Virus record (IMG/VR): IMGVR_UViG_3300024231_001040
Coordinates: 1 to 24,895 of that record
Direction: 5' to 3' (one strand)
Source of the DNA: a virus
Length of the DNA stretch: 24,895 nt
Positions 1 through 6,464 of this stretch are shown piece by piece (the first letter of the stretch is position 1; each line of letters starts with the position of its first letter). Under the pieces are notes generated by a model. The model worked only from the letters and a program-made list of their open reading frames with translations. It did no database searches and was not told the DNA's origin. A program made the position numbers and the translations under genes.

Positions 1-78
1 ATCACACATAGGACATGCCGCCTGACAGCGTTGTGTAACTTCCAGATGTACTTGTTTTATACCATGATAGTTATACAT
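1..78 (-). CDS. Radical SAM enzyme, N-terminal fragment (cut by window edge)
   Basis: Only the first 26 codons lie in the window. The reading frame from ATG at 78 contains C12, C16 and C19 in the order CQAACPMC, which is the CxxxCxxC motif that binds the [4Fe-4S] cluster of radical SAM enzymes. The preceding segment (IKQVHLEVTQR) is the first beta strand and matches the starts of the enzymes at 6465 (RTLEIELSSNCQASCPLC) and 16346 (RQMHIELTSKCNASCPGC). This predicts the same subfamily, with the core at the extreme N terminus and an auxiliary-cluster domain at the C terminus; that part is outside the window. The start overlaps the stop of the 71-301 gene by 8 nt, as elsewhere in this genome. 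No strong ribosome site is seen. The family call is firm; the subfamily is inferred. Confidence 0.85.
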   Translation of the reverse strand, partial: MYNYHGIKQVHLEVTQRCQAACPMCD

Positions 79-301
79 TGTCAATAATTAACTTTACGTT
101 CTGTCCTGGACCAGTTTTACTGGGCAATTCGCCATATTTTTGTACGTACCATTCAATAACAGCACGATACCAGTTCTGGCTATCGTGATGTGCTTTTTTA
201 TTAAACTGATAGATATTATTGTTGGTAGCACTCATTGTACTTAATGCTCTAGCACTTTCAGTTTGCAATTGTCGTAACGATAACTTATTTAAATCTGTCA
301 T
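71..301 (-). CDS. Small hypothetical protein (76 aa)
   Basis: The function is not recognised. ATG at 301 lies 7 nt after the stop of the upstream gene; a TTG eight codons earlier would overlap that gene and is less likely. The protein is polar, with a Gln/Ser/Ala-rich, probably helical N-terminal half (LSLRQLQTESARALSTM), an aromatic segment (NWYRAVIEWYVQKYGELP) and a Lys-rich tail. It has no cysteine, signal peptide or membrane segment. It lies directly upstream of, and overlaps by 8 nt, the radical SAM gene that leaves the window. It could be a small partner or a substrate of that enzyme, or simply a small phage protein; nothing in the sequence decides between these. Confidence 0.6.
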   Translation of the reverse strand: MTDLNKLSLRQLQTESARALSTMSATNNNIYQFNKKAHHDSQNWYRAVIEWYVQKYGELPSKTGPGQNVKLIIDNV

Positions 302-308
302 ATGACAG

Positions 309-905
309 TTATTCTGTAATCTCAAAATTTGCTGACTTGTGATATGGATTAGTTGATGTTGAATGATTCATTGGATAATCAAACAATGTATTGCTCGTTA
401 GCGTCCAACTATCTTTAAGGTAGCACATGGCAGTACCACTTTCAACTGTAATATCTGTTACTGTTGAACCATCTTTAACTGTTTTTGTAAACCCTTCAAT
501 ATCAAATGTCTTTTCGTTATGTCCAATACATGCTGCACAATTATTATCACTACTAGTTGCAAATGTTTGCAATGCAGTTGTGTCGCCACCAGTGAGTTCA
601 GCAGTCATATCAAAATTAACAACTGTATTGCCAAATATATGAATAATTTGTCCATTCATATCACCGTCAATTGGATCAATTCGCCAATCACTACGGTCCA
701 TAACTTCTGCTTCTGCACTATATACATAGCACCCAACTCCAGCATTAGCCGCTGATGCCGTGTATGTCCCACCAGGAAAATGGTCTTTCATTGCCGCCGG
801 CATGTTTTGAAATAATACTAAAGTTCTGTCAGCAATAGCTTCTTTAAGTTTAGCTAAACTGTCGGCATCTAAAGCGCCATTCCATCTATATGTAAAGATA
901 TGCAT
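309..905 (-). CDS. Hypothetical phage protein (198 aa)
   Basis: The function is not recognised. The ATG at 905 has a strong ribosome site (AAGGAG, 913-918, 7 nt spacing) and a late promoter octamer at 930-937. The first 50 residues (starting MHIFTYRWNG, then a helical DADSLAKLKEAIADRTLVLF) look like a compact alpha/beta domain. The rest is Thr/Asp/Gly-rich and probably beta-structured. Four cysteines are present (C59, C123, C126, C161), C123 and C126 forming a CAAC pair that could bind metal or form a disulfide. There is no signal peptide or membrane helix. Late promoter control and composition are compatible with a minor virion protein, but this is inference. It is followed by the 76-aa gene and a radical SAM gene. 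Confidence 0.7.
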   Translation of the reverse strand: MHIFTYRWNGALDADSLAKLKEAIADRTLVLFQNMPAAMKDHFPGGTYTASAANAGVGCYVYSAEAEVMDRSDWRIDPIDGDMNGQIIHIFGNTVVNFDMTAELTGGDTTALQTFATSSDNNCAACIGHNEKTFDIEGFTKTVKDGSTVTDITVESGTAMCYLKDSWTLTSNTLFDYPMNHSTSTNPYHKSANFEITE

Positions 906-929
906 ATCTTTTCTCCTTTTATATCATAG

Positions 930-937
930 TATTTATT
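930..937 (-). promoter_or_regulatory. T4-type late promoter (AATAAATA)
   Basis: A one-base variant of the T4 late promoter octamer TATAAATA on the minus strand. It overlaps the stop codon of the methyltransferase gene and would start RNA near 924, giving a leader of about 19 nt with the AAGGAG site of the 905 gene. The octamer fits the consensus and is correctly placed. Confidence 0.6.
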
Positions 938-1850
938 TAATACCTAATAGCATGTAACGTTCGTATTCTGGGGTATCTAAACTGCCACTGTAAATAAGTT
1001 GGCTAAACTGATACTTTTCCTCAGCTTCTGCTGTATTATTAACACAATTGATATGTTGTGTATTTTCAAAATAATTATTGGTTTGTAAACACACTAGTTT
1101 TCCACTGGGTATCTGATCAAACCAAGTATCGTCCATGTGTTCACAACTTGTATTAATTATTAAATCTGGACGAATGTCACACACAACATCATTTTCTGCC
1201 ACCAGCTGTTCAATATACCAAGTATTATTGCCACGATTCTTCCACTGTAAATTACATACATCAGTTTCAAATGCTTTAAATCTCCAGGATTGATCGTAAC
1301 ACTGTGGATAGTTAAACTTGTCACTGATCCATCTTGCGTCTGGATCTATATCTAAACTGTATAATTTTTTAATATCAGTAAATCTTTCAAACAAGAAGTA
1401 TGCAATTGTAGCATACCATCCCCCATATAATACAACATTTTGTATACTATCTGCTTCAACATATTCGTCAATTATGTTCATTAACCATAATTTACTCATT
1501 ACTTGACCACGACTAAAGTGATCATTTAGATTAGCAGCTTTGGCTGAACTGATTGACCATGCACTTACTTGTCTTAAAAATTGGTCATCTATACAATGAC
1601 TTATATATCTCAACACTTTGCGATGTGTTGAGTGATCATATTCAATATGCTTACTAAAAATTAGTTGTAAAAATTCATCAGTAAGCTCACTATATCCACG
1701 ATGTATTTCTCTTTTGACTAGATCACGTATTTTGTAAATGTTCCCATGCACAATAGCTTTTTTGATATCTTGGAAGGAATCTAATTGTGGATGCTGAATG
1801 TAAGTAAAATATTCCTCAAACCCATTGACCCAGTGAATATTATCATTCAT
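933..1850 (-). CDS. Class I SAM-dependent methyltransferase, GGWY type (305 aa)
   Basis: A methyltransferase with an N-terminal helical domain (about residues 1-130) and a Rossmann-like SAM-binding domain. The glycine loop is VVLYGGWYATIAYFLF (139-154), followed by the acidic end of strand 2 in LYSLDIDPDA (163-172), which would hold the SAM ribose. The motif-IV region is PDLIINTSCEHMDDTWF (228-244). The C-terminal part has the pattern LQTNNY...HINCV and ends near YERYMLLGIK. I know this layout from marine phage methyltransferases, but its substrate is unknown to me. ATG 1850 is preferred over ATG 1892 because GAGGAAG lies 6 nt before it and the overlap with the upstream glycosyltransferase is then only 8 nt. 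Translational coupling with that gene suggests a joint pathway, perhaps methylation of a sugar or small molecule. Confidence 0.8.
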   Translation of the reverse strand: MNDNIHWVNGFEEYFTYIQHPQLDSFQDIKKAIVHGNIYKIRDLVKREIHRGYSELTDEFLQLIFSKHIEYDHSTHRKVLRYISHCIDDQFLRQVSAWSISSAKAANLNDHFSRGQVMSKLWLMNIIDEYVEADSIQNVVLYGGWYATIAYFLFERFTDIKKLYSLDIDPDARWISDKFNYPQCYDQSWRFKAFETDVCNLQWKNRGNNTWYIEQLVAENDVVCDIRPDLIINTSCEHMDDTWFDQIPSGKLVCLQTNNYFENTQHINCVNNTAEAEEKYQFSQLIYSGSLDTPEYERYMLLGIK

Positions 1851-2553
1851 TAGTGGCTTCCTCAAATTGTTCACGCAACCAAGCATAGTCATTAATCAAA
1901 TGCAATGCTTTTTTATTGTTCTTATAATGATTACCAAAATCTCTGCCTTGTTTAGCACCCATTATACTGTATTCTCCATATGGAGATTTTGCACCACGTG
2001 AGCACCATACTTCCAGCCGATATTTGTTATCAATATTATCACCATTGGGAATAATACTGGAAGCCAGTTTAGTTGCTTCTCTAAACGCACCTTTCCAGGT
2101 ATCAAATGGGGTTGTGTTAAATGCTGTGATGTTGCTGATCTGAAATTTAGGAACAAACGGACATCCAATAGTAGTAGTCATGTCTACTTTAAATTCTCTA
2201 GCGTTTAGTAATTCACGTTTGGGGAATAACTTTACAGCGCCGTAGCCGTATATCAACTTATTTACTGGATTTAAACTACGCCAAGTGTATACACACTTGT
2301 TTTCTGGAATGCCTGGGTATGCCATAATGCTAGGACTAGGAGTAAACTTAAAACTAAATTGCTCATCAATGATAGCATCTGCATCAACCACATAGAAATA
2401 ACCAGTTGAACTCTGTTTTGCACATTCCTTGTGTGCATTAAGTATACCATCTATACCATGCACACGCTTGGCATGTGGTGCAAACAGTTGTAGAAGCTGA
2501 AAGTTTTCGTCAGCAGAAATTTCGTCGTAACTTAGAAAGAATACATCTAACAT
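1843..2553 (-). CDS. GT-A-like glycosyltransferase (236 aa)
   Basis: A putative glycosyltransferase of GT-A fold. The N terminus LDVFFLSYDE forms the first strand of the nucleotide-binding half. The sequence YFYVVDADAII (52-62) places D57 and D59 as the DxD pair that binds metal and the sugar nucleotide. NPVNKLIYGYGAVKLFP and FREATKLASS fit the acceptor half. It is a clear paralogue of the protein at 20478: both share FxSYDE, the DADxI motif, the N-x-VNxLxYGxGxxK(L/C)(F/W)P block and a FREGxK/FREATK helix. It is shorter by about 90 residues at the C terminus. A late promoter on the minus strand lies at 2630-2637, and AAAGGT precedes the ATG. The donor sugar and acceptor are unknown. Confidence 0.72.
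   Translation of the reverse strand: MLDVFFLSYDEISADENFQLLQLFAPHAKRVHGIDGILNAHKECAKQSSTGYFYVVDADAIIDEQFSFKFTPSPSIMAYPGIPENKCVYTWRSLNPVNKLIYGYGAVKLFPKRELLNAREFKVDMTTTIGCPFVPKFQISNITAFNTTPFDTWKGAFREATKLASSIIPNGDNIDNKYRLEVWCSRGAKSPYGEYSIMGAKQGRDFGNHYKNNKKALHLINDYAWLREQFEEATNE
1857..1863 (-). promoter_or_regulatory. Ribosome binding site deciding the methyltransferase start
   Basis: GAGGAAG on the minus strand, 6 nt before ATG 1850 and inside the end of the upstream gene. It favours this start over the in-frame ATG at 1892. Confidence 0.6.
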
Positions 2554-2629
2554 ATTTTAAACCTTTATTTAACTAATATTATATATGAATTCGGCTAGAT
2601 AGTCAAGCACTTAAATCATTAACTACGTA

Positions 2630-2637
2630 TATTTATA
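2630..2637 (-). promoter_or_regulatory. T4-type late promoter (TATAAATA), minus strand
   Basis: A perfect late octamer read on the minus strand. Expected transcription start is near 2624, giving a leader of about 71 nt for the glycosyltransferase gene at 2553. It overlaps the plus-strand octamer at 2634-2641 by four bases. Confidence 0.6.
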
Positions 2638-2641
2638 AATA
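2634..2641 (+). promoter_or_regulatory. T4-type late promoter (TATAAATA), plus strand
   Basis: A perfect late octamer 5 bp before the ATG at 2647. In T4 the octamer spans about -13 to -6, so RNA would start on the A of the ATG. No ribosome site is present. Confidence 0.72.
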
Positions 2642-2646
2642 ACTGT

Positions 2647-3963
2647 ATGAGTAAAATATTTGCAAGTTTTCCCGACTCCAGTAGCTACAATAAAGAATAC
2701 CCTGATCCAACTGTATCCAATATGTGGATTAGTAAAGTTATAGACTATACTGAAAGTTTTTTTCATGATCAGTTCAATGACATGGCACAATTTACAGTAA
2801 CACCGTACCATAAAATTCCTGAAAAAACACCATACAACATCTATATCAAATGCCATACATCATATCCTGCATATTTAGAAATTATTGATGGGGTACTTAG
2901 TAAGAATAACTACTATAATATGGTACTACAAGATAGTAAACAGGGACTAGTAACATGGTGGTTTGATCATGGATGGGAAAAATTTTTAGTAACACATCAT
3001 GAACAATATGATATTCTAGATTGGTATGGCAGATTAGTACACACTCTTAATTGTGATACCCATCCACACAAAGTAAATTTACTAACTGGGGCAGAATTTA
3101 ATAAAGATCTTTTTGAAAACATAAACCAAACATTTGGTATTAAGATACACTCAATTCAACCGATGGAACATTTCCTACACAAATTAATACTGTATGATAA
3201 CAACTTTAAAAATTTTACATCATTGCGTATTAAAACAATTGAAAGTCGTACAGTAACGCATTCGCCTGGGTTAACATATAATCGAATGCCACGGCCGTTA
3301 CGTGCATTATTATTGGCATACCTAGATGAAAAAAACCTAATAAACAGCACCAATTACAGTTGGGGCGGTAGTAAACTAATATCTAATCTGGCGCCATCAG
3401 CTCACAGTGATTGGTCTACAGAGCAAATAATTGACAATCAGCTAAACACACTAGTACAACAATATGGTGCAGTGGGAGAACAATACAAAGACCAAGTTAA
3501 ACACTGGTATAACAAGCCTGTGGTAAACTTACCTGCTGAAGATGAAAACTTTGATTATACACAAAATCCAGCAGGAAATATAAATTATATACACGCTCAG
3601 TGGAGCAATTTTCAAATAGTAACCGAAACATGCTACAACCATTTAGCATTTTTAAGTGAAAAATCATTTAAACCTTTAGTGATGTTGATGCCGTTTATTA
3701 TATTAGGACCAGCTGGATGTATACAAGCACTACGCAATCGCGGGTATCGTACATATGATAGGTGGATAGATCATAGCTATGACCAAGAATTACAATTTGA
3801 TAGAAGATGGCAATTATTTACGAAAGAAGTCGATCGATTGTATAATTTAACTCCTGATCAGTGGGCTGATATTAAACTACAAATGTTGCCAGATATGATG
3901 TATAATTTATATCATTTCCGTAGTAGATCATTTAACAACCATTCAGATGTATTTTTCAGCTAG
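2647..3963 (+). CDS. Putative glycosyltransferase with SEK motif (438 aa)
   Basis: The N-terminal half is not recognised. The C-terminal segment contains FLSEKSFKPLVMLMPFIILG (336-354 region) and then ALRNRGYRTYDRWIDHSYDQ. The S/T-E-K motif followed by a helix, a PF(I/V) strand and a small-residue turn resembles the donor-nucleotide region of GT10 fucosyltransferase-like and related GT-B enzymes. The paralogue at 9710 shares the same block (ITEKAFKNLV...PFVML...YVDHSYD), so the motif is conserved within this genome. The length is usual for a two-domain transferase. The ATG follows TATAAATA by exactly 5 bp and has no ribosome site, so the message may be leaderless; the next in-frame Met is residue 26. 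Glycosyltransferase is the best guess, but not proven. Confidence 0.5.
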   Translation: MSKIFASFPDSSSYNKEYPDPTVSNMWISKVIDYTESFFHDQFNDMAQFTVTPYHKIPEKTPYNIYIKCHTSYPAYLEIIDGVLSKNNYYNMVLQDSKQGLVTWWFDHGWEKFLVTHHEQYDILDWYGRLVHTLNCDTHPHKVNLLTGAEFNKDLFENINQTFGIKIHSIQPMEHFLHKLILYDNNFKNFTSLRIKTIESRTVTHSPGLTYNRMPRPLRALLLAYLDEKNLINSTNYSWGGSKLISNLAPSAHSDWSTEQIIDNQLNTLVQQYGAVGEQYKDQVKHWYNKPVVNLPAEDENFDYTQNPAGNINYIHAQWSNFQIVTETCYNHLAFLSEKSFKPLVMLMPFIILGPAGCIQALRNRGYRTYDRWIDHSYDQELQFDRRWQLFTKEVDRLYNLTPDQWADIKLQMLPDMMYNLYHFRSRSFNNHSDVFFS

Positions 3964-3971
3964 AATAAATA
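3964..3971 (+). promoter_or_regulatory. T4-type late promoter (AATAAATA)
   Basis: A one-base variant of the late octamer beginning immediately after the stop codon of the 2647 gene. Expected start is near 3977, giving a leader of about 22 nt for the B12-type radical SAM gene, with AAGAGA as a weak ribosome site. Confidence 0.55.
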
Positions 3972-3998
3972 CTACTATAAAACAAGAGATATTATAAT

Positions 3999-5873
3999 AT
4001 GAAAAACGTTTACCTTAGCCAAATGAGTCTAGAATTACCTGGATCAAAGTACTACTATTTTCCATACAGTGTAGGAGTAGTGTGGTGCTATGCCAATGCT
4101 GACCCAGTAATCCATAACAACTATCAGCTTAAAGGATTATATTTTGTCAAAGAAAATATTGATACTATAGTTGACAGTATGGAAGATCCAGCAGTGTTAG
4201 GTCTGAGCAGTTACATATGGAATACCAACTACAACGAGGAATTTGCACGTAAGGTCAAAACACGTTGGCCCGACTGTAAAATTATCGTGGGCGGTGCTAA
4301 TGCACCTGACAGTAATATTATGTATTTTGAAGACAAGCCGTACATTGATTATTTAATTCATCAAGAAGGAGAAATTAGCTTCCTTGGGCTACTTAAAAGT
4401 TTTATAGGCGAACAAGATGAAGAGAAAGTGCCTGGTATTAGCATAAACCAAAATGGTAAGCGTATTAGTACTGGACCTAGTGTTAGAGTTAGTGACTTAA
4501 CAAATGTGCCCAGTCCATACCTAACTGGATTATTTGATGACATTGTTGAAAAATATAACGGACGTAGTGATATGACTCTTAATGGCATTATTGAAACTAA
4601 TCGCGGGTGTCCATTTATGTGTACGTTCTGTGATTGGGGAGGTACTACATTTAGTAAAGTTAAGAAATTCGATATAACAAGAATTGAAGCAGAAGTCAAG
4701 TGGTTTGCTGAAAATAAGATTGAATACATCAACAATACTGATGCTAACTTTGGTATATTTAAAGAACGTGACATGGCTATTACTGATATGCTTATTGCTA
4801 CAAAACAAAAGTATGGCTTCCCAGAAATATTTGATACAAACTGGAATAAAAATAACAATCAAGTAACAGTAGAGATGGCAAGTAAACTTCTTAATGCAGG
4901 CATGATGCGTAGATTTACTGCTAGTTTACAAAGTATGAACCCTGATGTGCTTAAAGCTATTAAACGCACAAATCTAAATGGAGATCAACTGGACAATATT
5001 GTAGATGATGCACGTAAAATTGGCATTAGTGTTAGTACTGAGATGATTGTTGGATTGCCAGAAGAAACCTACGAAAGTTGGAAGTCCGGGATATGTCAAT
5101 TACTTAAAGACGGGTTTATTGTTGAAAGTTTTCCACTAGCACTATTACAAAATAGTGAAATGAATGTCCCTGCTTACAAAAAACAATATGGACTTATAAC
5201 TAAATCAGTAAAGAGTTATTTTAGTAACTATGTAGACGAATGGCAGGATATGGTAGTAGGCACACGTACAATGTCAGAAGAGATGATGAGTAGAGTTTGG
5301 CTGTGGACCTGGCTTACAAATAAACTTGAAGCAAATGGATTCACACATATTGTAAGTAGGTATTTAGAAAAACATCATAATATTCCACAACAGGATTTTT
5401 ATGAAGAGATGTTAGAATCATTTTTAACTGATAAGAATAGTGTATACTACCCACACTTACAAAAGTGGAGTAAGTATGCACATGATTTAGAATTTCAATA
5501 TTTTATAGCTGGGTATGTATATGGTGAAGTATTGGTTGATATTGGACAACATCGACGAGCTAAGTTTTTTAAAGAAGTATATGAAGTAGCTAATAGGTTA
5601 ATTGGCACATTCGATCCACAATTGAGTCAAGTACTTGACTTACAAGAAAAAATACAGCGTCAACCGCATCAAGATAAACATACTATAACATGTAATAGTA
5701 ATTTATATGAATACATTGTTAACAATGACCAATTGCTAGTTAACAATACTACACAATATACCATAACTAATAATGCAATTGAAGACAGATTTAATAATGA
5801 TTGGTTTGCATTTATGAACTTTGCTAGAAAAAATCGTAGTTGGTTGAATAATATAGAAGCATCTACAATATGA
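3999..5873 (+). CDS. B12-binding-domain radical SAM enzyme (624 aa)
   Basis: A class B-like radical SAM protein. Residues 1 to about 140 form a cobalamin-binding-type Rossmann domain (AVLGLSSYIWN, then CKIIVGGANAP, then YLIHQEGE). They lack the DxHxxG motif that supplies the lower cobalt ligand, which is common in this branch. The core starts at IIETNRGCPFMCTFCDWGG (198-215) with C204, C208 and C211 for the [4Fe-4S] cluster. MIVGLPEET is a later core strand. About 230 further residues at the C terminus are mostly helical and unassigned. Such enzymes methylate or rearrange unactivated carbons, but the substrate here is unknown. A late promoter (3964-3971) starts directly after the upstream stop. 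The stop overlaps the next gene, a methyltransferase, by 4 nt (ATGA), so the two are likely translated together. Confidence 0.88.
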   Translation: MKNVYLSQMSLELPGSKYYYFPYSVGVVWCYANADPVIHNNYQLKGLYFVKENIDTIVDSMEDPAVLGLSSYIWNTNYNEEFARKVKTRWPDCKIIVGGANAPDSNIMYFEDKPYIDYLIHQEGEISFLGLLKSFIGEQDEEKVPGISINQNGKRISTGPSVRVSDLTNVPSPYLTGLFDDIVEKYNGRSDMTLNGIIETNRGCPFMCTFCDWGGTTFSKVKKFDITRIEAEVKWFAENKIEYINNTDANFGIFKERDMAITDMLIATKQKYGFPEIFDTNWNKNNNQVTVEMASKLLNAGMMRRFTASLQSMNPDVLKAIKRTNLNGDQLDNIVDDARKIGISVSTEMIVGLPEETYESWKSGICQLLKDGFIVESFPLALLQNSEMNVPAYKKQYGLITKSVKSYFSNYVDEWQDMVVGTRTMSEEMMSRVWLWTWLTNKLEANGFTHIVSRYLEKHHNIPQQDFYEEMLESFLTDKNSVYYPHLQKWSKYAHDLEFQYFIAGYVYGEVLVDIGQHRRAKFFKEVYEVANRLIGTFDPQLSQVLDLQEKIQRQPHQDKHTITCNSNLYEYIVNNDQLLVNNTTQYTITNNAIEDRFNNDWFAFMNFARKNRSWLNNIEASTI

Positions 5874-6463
5874 ATGAGAGAATAAATTTTTTAAACAAAA
5901 CTATTAAACCATTGTGTAAGGGCGCAAGGGTATGGGATTTTTGCTGTGGTACCGGAATGAATGGACTGTATGCATTAGAACACGGTGCTGAGTTTGTGTA
6001 CTTTTCAGACGTAAGACCACAATCGTTTCAAACATATACTAAAAACTTAAACTTAAATGACAAACATTTTAATTGGCAGTTTCTGGATAGTGATGACATT
6101 GAAACAAAAAACTTAAACCACCTCAGTATAGACATTATAATATATCATGGCCATTTATATCATGCTAGAAATCATTATCAAATTCTAAAGTCACTTAGTG
6201 AATCTACTGCAAAGTATATTTGCTTTGAAAGCAAGGGAAAAGATAGCGATTGCGCAGATATTACCTGGGCCGTTGAACCACAAGATATTGATACCAATGC
6301 ACTGGAACACGGGCAACAAAATTTAAATTCAATGGTAGGCGCACCAACATCAACTTGGTGCTATAAAATGTTTGAACACTTTGGATGGGAAATTGCCGAT
6401 AGTACTATGGAACATCCGCAAGACAAAGATTACGCTAAATGGCGTTATTGGCTTAAACGATAA
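5870..6463 (+). CDS. Class I SAM-dependent methyltransferase (197 aa)
   Basis: A compact Rossmann methyltransferase. Motif I is RVWDFCCGTGMNGLYALEHG (20-39), with strand 2 ending in VYFSDVRP (43-50), where D47 would bind the ribose. The motif-IV strand is IDIIIYHGHLYHARNHYQIL, an arrangement seen in small-molecule methyltransferases rather than DNA methylases, since no NPPY or DPPY is present. Late residues ADITWAVEP and SMVGAPTSTWCYKMFEHFGW may shape the acceptor site. The gene starts inside the stop codon of the B12-type radical SAM gene and ends 1 nt before the next radical SAM gene, so the three form one unit. The substrate is unknown; the product of one of the flanking radical SAM enzymes is a reasonable guess. 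Confidence 0.82.
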   Translation: MNERINFLNKTIKPLCKGARVWDFCCGTGMNGLYALEHGAEFVYFSDVRPQSFQTYTKNLNLNDKHFNWQFLDSDDIETKNLNHLSIDIIIYHGHLYHARNHYQILKSLSESTAKYICFESKGKDSDCADITWAVEPQDIDTNALEHGQQNLNSMVGAPTSTWCYKMFEHFGWEIADSTMEHPQDKDYAKWRYWLKR

Positions 6464-6464
6464 T

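Noticed and set aside
427-755. Plus-strand open frames across 427-755
   Set aside because: They lie fully opposite the 309-905 gene, which has a strong ribosome site and promoter; the shadow frames have no ribosome site and low-complexity composition.
2554-2646. A tRNA or small RNA in the longest gap
   Set aside because: The 93 bases are AT-rich with no cloverleaf arms or stable hairpin; the divergent promoters account for the conserved-looking part.
3961-3998. Rho-independent terminator between the 2647 and 3999 genes
   Set aside because: The gap is AT-rich and holds a late promoter; no GC-rich stem followed by a T run is present.
4361-4862. Minus-strand open frames of up to 165 codons across the B12-type radical SAM gene
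   Set aside because: They are antisense to the conserved cluster motif and core of a clear enzyme gene and have no promoter or ribosome site; codon mirroring explains them.
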